NCBI GenBank assembly: GCA_963837815.1
Contig: CAWIOS010000013.1
Location: 868,001-932,000, forward strand
DNA from: Fen-1273 sp963837815
Lineage (GTDB): Bacteria; Bacteroidota; Ignavibacteria; UBA10030; UBA6906
Direction: 5' to 3'
Length of the DNA: 64,000 nucleotides
Each line of letters starts with the position of its first letter. The first letter of the stretch is position 1. This document shows, in pieces, positions 1 to 7,213 of the stretch. The translations under genes and the position numbers were made by a program. Under the pieces are notes generated by a model. The model worked only from the letters and a program-made list of their open reading frames with translations, did no database searches and was not told the origin of the DNA.

Positions 1-636
1 TTCCATGTGGCGGAGGAACGAGACGAGGACATCCTCCATCTCGGCGCGCCAGATCTTGGAGGCCCAGGAGGCGTCATTCGGGTCGGAGAGGCCGTTCCAG
101 TTGAGTCCCGTTTCGCCGAGCCGCTCCGGAAGGCGATAGAGCGAAGGATCGGGGGTCAACCCGCATTTGACGAGCTCGCCGGGGTGAGCCTCTTTCCACC
201 ACGCGGGGGGGTTCAGGTGGAGCCTCGGGAGGAAGTACGATGCAGGCTGAATTGCCAGCATCCGGGCGAAGAAAAGGTCGAACGCGTTCCAGTCATACGT
301 CCCGGGGGCTTTCCACGCTGCGTTGAGTCCGAGTATGGGAGTGAACATGGATATGCCCGAGTCGCGGTATCCGTCCGCCGTTTTGAGGAGTTCGTCACTG
401 AGGGCAAGGAAGGGATACGTTTCGCGGTCGTTGACGAAGAGCCTCGGACCTCCGCGTTCGACACGAATCTGTGCACGGCATTTGCTCTCCCCCCGGAGAC
501 GGCTGAATGCGGACTCTATTTCATGCTCGCCATCCTGATCGACGTTCAGCAGTTCAGGAAATTCCAGCGACCGCGGAAGAAACGCAAAAGCGCCTGCGGA
601 TGCGCCGAGAAGCTCAAGGACAGTGCGACGTTTCAT
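1..636 (-). CDS. Partial Tat-exported beta-galactosidase-like glycoside hydrolase (N-terminal 212 residues)
   Basis: The reading frame is open from an ATG at 634-636 to the left edge of the window, so the C-terminus is missing. The protein begins MKRRTVLELLGASAGAFAFLP, a twin-arginine plus hydrophobic stretch typical of a Tat signal peptide, with an AAAGG ribosome site 6 nt upstream. Residues 80-170 carry a pattern seen in beta-galactosidase (GH42-like) enzymes: a GxYDW segment, then a PRxHLNPPAWW segment followed by a HPGE motif, where such TIM-barrel enzymes lay out the first strands. The acid/base and nucleophile glutamates would lie off the window, so activity and exact family are inferred. 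Confidence 0.6.
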   Translation of the reverse strand, partial: MKRRTVLELLGASAGAFAFLPRSLEFPELLNVDQDGEHEIESAFSRLRGESKCRAQIRVERGGPRLFVNDRETYPFLALSDELLKTADGYRDSGISMFTPILGLNAAWKAPGTYDWNAFDLFFARMLAIQPASYFLPRLHLNPPAWWKEAHPGELVKCGLTPDPSLYRLPERLGETGLNWNGLSDPNDASWASKIWRAEMEDVLVSFLRHME

Positions 637-676
637 GGTCTGCCTTTAAATGGGATGTCTCAGGAGTGATTCACGA

Positions 677-931
677 TTACCGAGTTTTGGACTGGACGGC
701 GGTCAGACTCTCAAGGTACCGGGATATTCCTCTCGATTTGATTCGTCGTTCCTGCCTCACTGCCTCGGACCTGGAACCGAATTCCTCGACATGAACTATA
801 TCCCAGGGGACGCCGTGTCGTGTAGACAGGCATTCCCCCGAGTTATGCTCGTTCAGTCGATTGGATACGTCTTGCGTGGAACCTACATAGTAGAGGTGGG
901 TAGTCCTGCTCTGCAGAATGTACACGTACAT
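677..931 (-). CDS. GIY-YIG nuclease-domain protein (UPF0213 type)
   Basis: This 84-residue protein is essentially one GIY-YIG domain: YVYIL at residues 2-6, YYVGST at 14-19, a conserved arginine near 25 and the catalytic-type glutamate in the EAVRQERRIK helix near 56-65. Stand-alone proteins of this size are common in Bacteroidota and their physiological substrate is unknown. Its ATG lies only 4 nt after the last base of the tRNA-Pro gene on the same strand, so no ribosome site fits between them; translation would have to use a leaderless or tRNA-processed message. The next gene begins 40 bp downstream. Confidence 0.8.
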   Translation of the reverse strand: MYVYILQSRTTHLYYVGSTQDVSNRLNEHNSGECLSTRHGVPWDIVHVEEFGSRSEAVRQERRIKSRGISRYLESLTAVQSKTR

Positions 932-935
932 GATG

Positions 936-1010
936 TCGGGGCGCCGGGATTCGAACCCGGGACCTCCTGGTCCCGAACCAGGCGCGCTAGCCGGGCTGCG
1001 CTACGCCCCG
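936..1010 (-). tRNA. tRNA-Pro (anticodon CGG)
   Basis: Read on the minus strand, 75 bases fold as a full cloverleaf. The acceptor strands are CGGGGCG and CGCCCCG with discriminator A at 936; the D stem is GCGC/GCGC; the anticodon arm is CCTGG-TTCGGGA-CCAGG; the T arm has the GGTTCGAATCC core. The 7-nt anticodon loop reads TTCGGGA, so the anticodon is CGG and the codon CCG. The C1-G72 pair is the usual tRNA-Pro identity feature. CCA is not encoded. It is followed after 4 nt by a GIY-YIG start codon and preceded by broken copies of itself. Confidence 0.95.
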
Positions 1011-1263
1011 ATGTTTTCCACAACTGATCTCTACATCCCCGGGACCTTGGCGCCTTCGGCGCCACGCGCTAGCCGGGCTGCGCTACGCCCCGATGTTTTC
1101 CACAACTGATCTCTACATCCCCGGGACCTTGGCGCCTTCGGCGCCACGCGCTAGCCGGGCTGCGCTACGCCCCGATGTCTTACAGAACTCGTCTTCAGTG
1201 ATCTTGAACCCGGGACCTTGGCGCCTTCGGCGCCACGCGCTCGCCGGGCTGCGCTACGCCCCG
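1011..1263 (-). repeat. Tandem array of three broken tRNA-Pro copies with the anticodon arm replaced by a GGCGCC hairpin
   Basis: Three tRNA-like fragments end at 1092, 1174 and 1263. Each keeps the tRNA-Pro acceptor 5' strand, the D arm and part of the variable region. The 17-nt anticodon arm is replaced by exactly 17 nt, TGGCGCCTTCGGCGCCA on the plus strand, a 7-bp hairpin, at 1048-1064, 1130-1146 and 1219-1235. The first two copies belong to identical 82-bp units (1011-1092 and 1093-1174) that share the 28-nt spacer also flanking the real tRNA. The third is diverged, has one D-arm change and keeps a little more of the T arm. None can be a working tRNA because the T arm and 3' acceptor strand are gone. 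Confidence 0.9.
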
Positions 1264-1299
1264 ATGTGATCTTGACGACCGGAAAATGTACAAAAAACT

Positions 1300-2268
1300 T
1301 CACTGTTCTGCAAGCCGGCGAACATTATCGGGCGCACCGCGAAAATCAGCTGCAATCCAGGCGGCAACGTCCCCGAACACGGATTCGTCTTTGACCGGAA
1401 TCCACAGGATCCTGTCGTCCCGACGGAACCACGTCAACTGCCGTTTGGCATACCTGCGCGTGTTCTGTCTGAACTTCTCGAGCATCACCTCCGGCGAAAT
1501 CTCACCGTGCAGGCACGCGAATGCCTCTTTGTACCCCACCGTGTTGAGTGCGTTGAGATCCCTCCCGTACCCGCTTCGCTCCAGACCGGCGGCTTCGTCA
1601 AGGAGTCCCCCGGAGACCATATTCTCGCAGCGCCTGTTAATCCGCGCGTAGAGGGCGCTGCGTTCCCACAAAAGGCCGTAAAAACGCGGCTCGAAATTCA
1701 CATCCGTCTTCCAGCCGGATTGAAGGGAAGAAAGCGGTACGCCGGTCGAATGGAACACTTCGAGGGCGCGCACGATCCGCCTCGGCTTGGTGGGATCAAT
1801 TCTCGACGCGGAGAGCGGGTCAACGCGTCGGAGTTCCTCGATGAGCGCCGGAAGTCCACCCCGCCTGATCTTCTCCTCGAGCATGTCCCGGTATTCCGGA
1901 TCGGCACCCGGGCCTTCAAAAAAACCGTCGACAAGCGACCTGATGTAGAGCCCCGAACCCCCGACGATAAGGGGGGATTTTCCGCGGGCGAAAATCCCCT
2001 CGACGGCTTCCCTTGCCTTCTCGCCGAATTCGCCGGCATTGAAATCGACGCCGGGGTCGACGACGTCGATGAAATGGTGCGGGACCTGTTCGCGTTCGCG
2101 TTGTGAGGGCTTCGCGGTGCCGATGTCGAGATGCCGGTACACCTGGCGGGAATCGGCGGAGATGATTTCCGCCCCCCCGAGGCGTCCCGCAAGGAGAAGG
2201 GAGACCGCCGTCTTTCCAGAGGCGGTCGGTCCGACGATGACGGGGACCGCCCGGCCGTTCACTGCCAT
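1300..2268 (-). CDS. miaA: tRNA dimethylallyltransferase MiaA
   Basis: MiaA transfers a dimethylallyl group to A37 of tRNAs that read U-starting codons. The 322-residue protein has the P-loop GPTASGKT near residue 13, the ADSRQVYR DMAPP/tRNA-binding segment near 39, the GTAKPS motif near 50 and IVGGSGLY near 101, with normal family length. The start ATG overlaps the 3' end of pcm by 10 bp, which suggests translational coupling. It is the last gene of the pcm-cdaA-folP run; its T-rich 3' flank has no clear terminator hairpin, so transcripts may continue into the tRNA-Pro array and the tRNA. Confidence 0.95.
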   Translation of the reverse strand: MAVNGRAVPVIVGPTASGKTAVSLLLAGRLGGAEIISADSRQVYRHLDIGTAKPSQREREQVPHHFIDVVDPGVDFNAGEFGEKAREAVEGIFARGKSPLIVGGSGLYIRSLVDGFFEGPGADPEYRDMLEEKIRRGGLPALIEELRRVDPLSASRIDPTKPRRIVRALEVFHSTGVPLSSLQSGWKTDVNFEPRFYGLLWERSALYARINRRCENMVSGGLLDEAAGLERSGYGRDLNALNTVGYKEAFACLHGEISPEVMLEKFRQNTRRYAKRQLTWFRRDDRILWIPVKDESVFGDVAAWIAADFRGAPDNVRRLAEQ

Positions 2269-2894
2269 CCCATTTTGCCTATGAGAGGGACGAATTTGAA
2301 TCCTTCGATCTCCCGGCGGATGAGCTCTTCCCCCTGCCGCGTGATCACGATGAGAGCCTGGCTCTTGCGATCCCCGACGGGGATCACGAGCTTCCCTCCG
2401 TCGGCGAGCTGCTTCGTGAGCGGGGCGGGAACCTCAGGAGCACCGGCAGTGACGATGATGCCGTTAAACGGGGCAAACTCGTTCCACCCCACCGTGCCGT
2501 CCCCTCCCTTCGTGGCAACCCGGTACCCGAGCCGGTCGAACATTTTCCGCGCGGAGGCGAGAAGCTCAAGATCCCGCTCTATCGAAAAGACATGGGCCCC
2601 GAGGACGGCGAGGACGGACGCCTGGTACCCCGACCCGGTCCCGATCTCGAGTATCCTGTCCCCCGCACGCACGCCCAGGGCCTGCGTCATGAATGCGACA
2701 GTGTAGGGCTGGGAAATGGTCTGCCCCTTCCCGATCGGGAGGGCGTTGTCCTCGTAAGACCTGTTCGTGAACGGCTCGGGAACGAACAGGTGACGTTCCA
2801 CGGCCCCCATCGCCCGGAGGATCTTCTCGTCGGTGATGAGCCTGTCCCGGAGGAGGCCGATCATTTCACTGCGTTCTTCGTCGAACCTGCCCAC
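2259..2894 (-). CDS. pcm: Protein-L-isoaspartate O-methyltransferase
   Basis: This SAM-dependent enzyme repairs isoaspartyl residues in damaged proteins. Visible motifs are the N-terminal FDEERSEMI helix, the ERHLFVPE segment, the GKGQTISQPYTVAFM substrate region and motif I LEIGTGSGYQASVLA. I place the start at a GTG at 2894, just after the cdaA stop, because an AGGGA ribosome site lies 6-7 nt upstream and the family usually begins with the FxxxR helix. A GTG at 2930 inside cdaA would add 12 residues. Its 3' end overlaps miaA. Confidence 0.92.
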   Translation of the reverse strand: MGRFDEERSEMIGLLRDRLITDEKILRAMGAVERHLFVPEPFTNRSYEDNALPIGKGQTISQPYTVAFMTQALGVRAGDRILEIGTGSGYQASVLAVLGAHVFSIERDLELLASARKMFDRLGYRVATKGGDGTVGWNEFAPFNGIIVTAGAPEVPAPLTKQLADGGKLVIPVGDRKSQALIVITRQGEELIRREIEGFKFVPLIGKMGWQ

Positions 2895-2896
2895 GG

Positions 2897-3718
2897 CTAT
2901 CCCTGCGCCCCAGTCTTGAGGACGCGCCACACGGCTGCGGCGGACCGGTCTGCCTCGACGTTGAACCTTCCTTTCAGTTCCTTCCGGAGAACGGCGGGTG
3001 TCAGCCCCCTGTACAGCGTCCCGTTCTCCGCAATCGAGACCATCCCGGTCTCTTCGGAGACGATCACGACGATGACGTCGGCCTGCTCCGAGATTCCGAG
3101 TCCGGCGCGGTGCCTCGTACCGAGGAGCTGACCCTCCCAGGCCGTGAGGTTGGAGAGCGGGAGCGTGCAGCGCGCCGCCTCGATGACCCGGTCCTTGACA
3201 ACTACCGCCCCGTCGTGCAGCGGGGACCGGGGATTGAAAATGGAAAGGAGGAGTGACCGGCTGAGCTGCGCATCGAGCTTCGTCCCCGTCTCGACTGCCA
3301 TGCGGATTCCCGACGCCCGCACGAAGACAATGAGGGCCCCGATCTTCTTCCGCGAAAGCTCCGTGACCGTGGCAACGACTTCATCGATGGACTCGTCGAC
3401 GTCGATTTTCAGGAACACGCGGATGATCGGGCTCCGGCTGATCAGGACGAGGAGCCGGCGGAGTTCAGGCTGGAACAGGATGATGAATGCGAGGACCCAG
3501 ATGTCCGAAAGCGTGCGCAGAATCCACGTCATGGCCTTCAGATTGGAGGCCTGTGCCACGAAGGAGAACGCAAGGATCAGGAGCAGCCCGGCAAAGATCT
3601 GTATCGCGATCGTCCCGCGCATCGCGACGTACAGCCTGTAAAAAATGAACGAGACGAGGACGATGTCGATGACATCGGAGAGACCGACGGAGATGAAACC
3701 GATCCTGAAGAATTCCAT
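2897..3718 (-). CDS. cdaA: Diadenylate cyclase CdaA (c-di-AMP synthase)
   Basis: The enzyme condenses two ATP into cyclic di-AMP. The 273-residue protein has three N-terminal membrane helices (roughly 15-32, 37-57 and 63-83) followed by a cytosolic DAC domain with the catalytic DGA motif at 169-171 and RHRAG at 202-206, the CdaA arrangement. A strong AAGGGAG ribosome site precedes the ATG. It lies 33 bp after folP and is followed directly by pcm. CdaA often sits beside a YbbR regulator and glmM; neither is here, and folP is the neighbour instead. Confidence 0.95.
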   Translation of the reverse strand: MEFFRIGFISVGLSDVIDIVLVSFIFYRLYVAMRGTIAIQIFAGLLLILAFSFVAQASNLKAMTWILRTLSDIWVLAFIILFQPELRRLLVLISRSPIIRVFLKIDVDESIDEVVATVTELSRKKIGALIVFVRASGIRMAVETGTKLDAQLSRSLLLSIFNPRSPLHDGAVVVKDRVIEAARCTLPLSNLTAWEGQLLGTRHRAGLGISEQADVIVVIVSEETGMVSIAENGTLYRGLTPAVLRKELKGRFNVEADRSAAAVWRVLKTGAQG

Positions 3719-3751
3719 TTGCCGCTCCCTTGGAAGTAAAGAGCCTGGTCC

Positions 3752-4645
3752 TCAGCGGGAGGCCCTGCGGACAGCATCGGCAACTGCGACGGCGCGCCGT
3801 GTCTCCCTGACGTCGTGGACGCGGACGGCGTGTGCGCCGGCAAGGACGGCCGACGTCGCGGCTGCAAGAGAGGCTTCAAGCCTGTCGTGAACGGGCAGAC
3901 CCGTCGCAAGAGCAAGGAAAGACTTTCTGGACGGACCCACGAGGACGGGATACCCGAGGTCGGCGAATCGTCCGAGGCCCGACAGAAGGCGGTAGTTGTC
4001 CTCCGCCGTTTTTCCGAAACCGATCCCGGGATCGACAAACATCTGCCGCACGCCGTGCGCCTCGCCCTCCCGCACCGCCGTACCCAGGGACGCGTGGATC
4101 TCGCCGAAGAGATCATCGTACGCCGGGTTGCTCTGCATCGTCTTTGGCGTTCCCCGGATGTGCATCACGACCGCAGTCGCTCCGGATTTCCCCACGGTCG
4201 CCGCCATCGCGGGGTCGAACCCGAATCCGCTGATGTCGTTCACGATCGACGCCCCGGCCGCAAGCGCGGCGGAGGCGACGGACGCCTTGTACGTGTCGAT
4301 CGAAATCGGCACGCTCACCCGGCGGGAAAGTTCCCGGATCACGGGAATCACGCGGTCGAGTTCCTCCTGCGCGCCGAGGGGATCCGCCCCTTCACCGTAC
4401 GCACTTCCCTTCGGCCTTGTCGACTCCCCCCCCACGTCGATGAAATCCGCCCCCTCTTCCGCCATAGCCAGACCGCGGTCCACCGCCTTCCCGACGGAGA
4501 AGTATTGTCCCCCGTCGGAGAACGAATCAGGAGTCACGTTCAGTATCCCCATGACGTGGGTCCTCGAGGAGAGGTCGTACCTGCGCCCGGCAAACATATA
4601 CACAAGCGCGCCCTCCGGCTGGCGTTCATTGGCCGCATGCATCAT
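3752..4645 (-). CDS. folP: Dihydropteroate synthase
   Basis: FolP joins p-aminobenzoate to the pterin diphosphate in folate synthesis. Diagnostic segments are GILNVTPDSFSDGG near 33-46, DVGGESTRP near 71-79, SIDTYKA near 114-120, NDISG near 135-139, VVMHIRGTP near 158-166, DPGIGFGKT near 203-211 and GPSRKSF near 238-244. At 297 residues it has normal length. A GGGGGTGA ribosome site lies just before the first ATG at 4645; a second ATG follows directly. It appears to head the folP-cdaA-pcm-miaA group, with the small basic gene 53 bp upstream. Confidence 0.96.
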   Translation of the reverse strand: MMHAANERQPEGALVYMFAGRRYDLSSRTHVMGILNVTPDSFSDGGQYFSVGKAVDRGLAMAEEGADFIDVGGESTRPKGSAYGEGADPLGAQEELDRVIPVIRELSRRVSVPISIDTYKASVASAALAAGASIVNDISGFGFDPAMAATVGKSGATAVVMHIRGTPKTMQSNPAYDDLFGEIHASLGTAVREGEAHGVRQMFVDPGIGFGKTAEDNYRLLSGLGRFADLGYPVLVGPSRKSFLALATGLPVHDRLEASLAAATSAVLAGAHAVRVHDVRETRRAVAVADAVRRASR

Positions 4646-4698
4646 GGATCACCCCCCTGATACGGAACGAGGTGACTCGCCGGTCACCTCGGTCACAC

Positions 4699-4797
4699 TC
4701 ACATCTTTTTCTTCTCCAGAAGGGCCCGTCGCTTCGCTTTGGCCCTTTCGACCGCCTTCTTGTGTTTCTTCCTCACCTTGACAGTTTTCTTGTTCAT
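4699..4797 (-). CDS. Very small lysine/arginine-rich protein (32 residues)
   Basis: The frame runs from an ATG at 4797 to TGA at 4699-4701 and has a strong GGGAGG ribosome site 5-6 nt upstream, which is the main reason to call it. The predicted protein is a single highly basic helix: it starts MNKKTVKVRKKHKK, ends LLEKKKM, and more than half its residues are K or R. The composition resembles tiny ribosome-associated proteins such as the AURKAIP1/COX24-type family, but I cannot assign it. It lies between the LON-domain gene (28 bp upstream) and folP (53 bp downstream). Confidence 0.7.
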   Translation of the reverse strand: MNKKTVKVRKKHKKAVERAKAKRRALLEKKKM

Positions 4798-4825
4798 GCA
4801 TCCTCCCGGTGAACTGCGGGCACGC

Positions 4826-5452
4826 TCAAATGTACCCGTCGTTTTTGATGACCCGCTGTAATTCTTCCGCCCGTTTGAGCCTCGGGAGAAGTTCCGTCAG
4901 ATATTCTTTCAGCATGCGCAACCGTCCGTTCTCCCCGGGGATCTCCAGAAGCTCCTGCCGGCGCGCGAGATCCAGCCCGGCCTTCTGCGCCATCACAAAA
5001 GAGAGACCGGATTCGCACCTGTCCAGGCCGATCAGCGTGCCGCTCTCTTTGTACGCCGCAACGATGAGCGCGTTGTACAGCTCGATCGTTCCCGCGGCCA
5101 GAGCCCTGTCGACATCCTCGTCGGGTTCGCCGAAGTACCTGATCTCCCCCATGAGATACGGAGCCCGACTGCTGTCGTACCCGAGAAGGCGGTACCGTGA
5201 CTCGCCTCCCACCACGATGTCCATCCTCCCGTCGTCGTACCGCCGGGCCACCGATCTCACCGTCGCGCTGCATCCCACGTCCGCGGTCCCCTTGTCCCTT
5301 GCAAGGACGACGCCGAAGGGGGCCCCTCTTCCGATGCACTCGTTGATCAGCACCTTGTACCGCTCCTCAAAGATGTGCAGCGGAAGAGCGGAGCGGGGGA
5401 AGAGGACAACGTTCAGGGGAAACAGCGGCAGCCATGTTTCCGGCATAGGCAC
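4826..5452 (-). CDS. LON substrate-binding domain protein (no protease domain)
   Basis: The 208-residue protein corresponds to the N-terminal domain of Lon only: LPLFPLNVVLFPRSALPLHIFEERY at the N-terminus, then the domain's strands with GxxLGYD-type turns and a C-terminal helical bundle. There is no AAA or protease domain. Stand-alone LON-domain proteins are widespread and may bind unfolded peptides; the role is not established. A promoter-like sequence lies just upstream (5472-5500), so it may start its own transcript after iscX. Confidence 0.88.
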   Translation of the reverse strand: MPMPETWLPLFPLNVVLFPRSALPLHIFEERYKVLINECIGRGAPFGVVLARDKGTADVGCSATVRSVARRYDDGRMDIVVGGESRYRLLGYDSSRAPYLMGEIRYFGEPDEDVDRALAAGTIELYNALIVAAYKESGTLIGLDRCESGLSFVMAQKAGLDLARRQELLEIPGENGRLRMLKEYLTELLPRLKRAEELQRVIKNDGYI

Positions 5453-5471
5453 TTACGTGCTGTACATACCG

Positions 5472-5500
5472 ATGATAGCCATTTTCGGGAAGAACGTCAA
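5472..5500 (-). promoter_or_regulatory. Sigma70-type promoter for the LON-domain gene
   Basis: On the minus strand a -35 of TTGACG (5495-5500) is separated by 17 bp from a -10 of TATCAT (5472-5477), which differs from consensus at one base. The start codon at 5452 is about 20 nt after the -10, so the leader would be short. It lies in the 82-bp gap after iscX. Confidence 0.6.
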
Positions 5501-5534
5501 GAAGGCGGGAGCCCTGCGGGCGGGGAACGGCACG

Positions 5535-5738
5535 TCAGGGGGACGACTCTTCGTACCACGCGGCAAGTATCGTCTCCAGCTGCTCGTCGGTTGCGGCATC
5601 CGGTTCGTCTTTGAATGACGGGAGCCCGAGGATCATGTCGTGAAGCCGGCGGAGATCGATGCCGAGCGGATCCTCGCCCGGGAACCTCGCTGCAAGTTCC
5701 CGGGCAAGGCCGTCCACGTCACGCCATGTGAGTGTCAA
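5535..5738 (-). CDS. iscX: Fe-S assembly protein IscX
   Basis: IscX is a small acidic protein that binds the cysteine desulfurase IscS and iron and tunes cluster assembly. The 67-residue sequence has the family's N-terminal TWRDVDGLA helix, the IDLRRLHDMILGLPSF centre and the conserved C-terminal ETILAAWYEE helix. The start is a TTG at 5738, 14 bp after the sod stop. The only ribosome site, AAGGGA, lies inside a perfect palindrome (see 5737-5752). It is the last gene of the Fe-S cluster. Confidence 0.9.
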   Translation of the reverse strand: MTLTWRDVDGLARELAARFPGEDPLGIDLRRLHDMILGLPSFKDEPDAATDEQLETILAAWYEESSP

Positions 5739-5752
5739 GGGAACGTTCCCTT
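5737..5752 (-). promoter_or_regulatory. Palindrome that can sequester the iscX ribosome-binding site
   Basis: The 16-bp perfect palindrome AAGGGAACGTTCCCTT fills the gap between the sod stop and the iscX TTG start. In RNA it can form a 6-bp stem with an ACGT loop that pairs the AAGGGA ribosome site with TCCCTT next to the start codon. It could restrict iscX translation unless ribosomes arriving from sod melt it. There is no T run, so it is not a normal terminator. Confidence 0.6.
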
Positions 5753-6379
5753 TCAGCGCGCGTACTTTTTGTAGCGGTCGTTGACGCGCCCCCAGTGGAG
5801 GTTGGCGATGAAGTTGTCGACGTACGCCGCCCTCTTCGGGCCGTCTTTGTGGTAGTAGGCGTGTTCGAACACGTCGACCGGGATAAGTGGTATCCCTCCC
5901 CAGATCGCGCCGTAGTGGTGCTCGTCGACAAGGACGTTCAGGAGACGTCCGGAATAGAGCTGGTCATAGACGAGGACCCCCCACCCGCTGAGCTTCGCGG
6001 AAAGAGCCGCCGCCTTGAAATCAGCCTTCCATGCGTCGAACGTGCCGAATTCCTTTTCAATCGCCGCCCGGACTTCCGGTCCTTTTGCGGTGTTTCCATC
6101 TCCCCCCATGACCTCCCAGTAGACGTCATGGAGAACCGTTCCGGCGTGATTCCACGTGAGACGCCTCTTCAATTCGCCGATCTGGCTGTAGTTGCCGTTT
6201 GCGCCCGCCCGGTCCGCGGTCTCCAGCCCCTTTTCAATTGTGTTGAGCGCGGTGACGTAACCCTTGTGATGCGTGTTGTAGTGCCAGTCCGTTGTTTCTG
6301 CATCGACGACGGGGGCGAGAAGTTTCTTTGCTTCGTCGTCGGAGTAGGGACGCGGTTTGAACTTCCATTCGTAAGCCAT
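5753..6379 (-). CDS. sod: Fe/Mn superoxide dismutase
   Basis: The enzyme dismutates superoxide with one Fe or Mn ion. Ligand positions are visible: a histidine in the TTDWHYNTHHKGYV helix near 30, LHDVYW near 85, then aspartate and histidine in DVFEHAYY near 170-177. At 208 residues it matches single-domain Fe/Mn enzymes and has no signal peptide. I chose the ATG at 6379, 9 nt after AGGAG, over an ATG two codons earlier that lies too close to it. It sits between iscA and iscX, fitting protection of Fe-S assembly from superoxide. The metal cannot be told from sequence. Confidence 0.93.
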   Translation of the reverse strand: MAYEWKFKPRPYSDDEAKKLLAPVVDAETTDWHYNTHHKGYVTALNTIEKGLETADRAGANGNYSQIGELKRRLTWNHAGTVLHDVYWEVMGGDGNTAKGPEVRAAIEKEFGTFDAWKADFKAAALSAKLSGWGVLVYDQLYSGRLLNVLVDEHHYGAIWGGIPLIPVDVFEHAYYHKDGPKRAAYVDNFIANLHWGRVNDRYKKYAR

Positions 6380-6437
6380 GCACATCTTCTCCTTGTGATT
6401 GATGAATCGTGAGTGTGCGGTGTCCGGCTGCCCGGTA

Positions 6438-6806
6438 TCAGACGCCGAACGAACTTCCGCACCCGCAGGTTTTCGTTGCCTGCGGATTGTTGAAGACAAA
6501 CCCCTTGCCGTTCAGGCCGTCGCTGAAATCGAGAACCGTGCCGCTCAGGTAAAACAGGCTCTTCGGATCGACGAACACCGTCACCCCGCGCACGGTGAAC
6601 ACCCTGTCTTTTTCGGCGGGCTTTTCGTCAAACCCGAGCACGTAGGAGAGCCCCGAGCATCCGCCCCCCTTCACGCCGAGCCGCAGCCCGTGTTCGGCCG
6701 GGATGTTGTTTTCCGCCTTCACCTTTGCAACCTGGGCCGCCGCCTTTTCCGTGAGCATGATCTCTTCGCTGACCTCCGGGACCCGCTCCGCTGCCGTCTC
6801 CGCCAT
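6438..6806 (-). CDS. A-type Fe-S carrier protein (IscA/ErpA/SufA family)
   Basis: A-type proteins pass Fe-S clusters to apo-enzymes. The 122-residue protein has the three conserved cysteines of the family: one in GGGCSGLSY near 50 and two in the C-terminal CGCGSSF motif near 114-116. The N-terminus carries about 14 extra residues before LTEKAAAQV. An AGGAGGG ribosome site precedes the ATG. Sequence alone does not separate IscA, ErpA and SufA. sufT precedes it by about 58 bp in reverse order of transcription, and sod follows. Confidence 0.93.
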   Translation of the reverse strand: MAETAAERVPEVSEEIMLTEKAAAQVAKVKAENNIPAEHGLRLGVKGGGCSGLSYVLGFDEKPAEKDRVFTVRGVTVFVDPKSLFYLSGTVLDFSDGLNGKGFVFNNPQATKTCGCGSSFGV

Positions 6807-6864
6807 GTTGATTCCCTCCTCTGTGTTAATTCATCCTTCCGTGATCTCCGCCGCATTCCCTCTT

Positions 6865-7209
6865 CTACATCCCGAGCTCCAGCCGCGCCGCTTCCGACAT
6901 CATCGACGGGTTCCACTGGGGATCCCATACAACGTTGACCCTGACCGCCGTGACGCCCGGGATCTCCCGCACCTTCGCCTCGATCTCCCGGGGAAGAGAT
7001 TGCGCCGCCGGACACGAAGGGGACGTGAGTGTCATCGTGATGAGGACCCCGCCGTCAAGAGCAACCCTCACGTCGTAGATGAGCCCGAGCTCGTAGATGT
7101 TCACGGGGATCTCGGGATCGTAGCACGTCCTCACGGCCTCGGTCACCTGCCCTTCGATCAGTTTCTGCTCTATGGCGCTTATCCGGTTTCCTTCCGGTAC
7201 CGTTTCCAT
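6865..7209 (-). CDS. sufT: MIP18/DUF59 family Fe-S protein (SufT-like)
   Basis: SufT-like proteins help mature Fe-S proteins, often alongside SufBC. The 114-residue protein has the MIP18 core: DPEIPVNIYELGLIYDV near 31-47, MTLTSPSCPAAQSLP near 60-74 with the conserved cysteine, and a terminal VWDPQW motif. I start at the ATG at 7209, 4 bp after the sufU stop; the upstream extension lies inside sufU and is not family-like. Confidence 0.92.
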   Translation of the reverse strand: METVPEGNRISAIEQKLIEGQVTEAVRTCYDPEIPVNIYELGLIYDVRVALDGGVLITMTLTSPSCPAAQSLPREIEAKVREIPGVTAVRVNVVWDPQWNPSMMSEAARLELGM

Positions 7210-7213
7210 GGGA

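Noticed and set aside
918..1109. Plus-strand small protein across the tRNA-Pro and its copies
   Set aside because: It is the translation of the antisense of a tRNA and its repeats, a frequent false gene call.
936..1299. tRNA-targeted integration site with att repeats
   Set aside because: The copies are fragments of the tRNA 5' side and there is no integrase or cargo next to them; xerC at 38.8-39.7 kb is a housekeeping recombinase.
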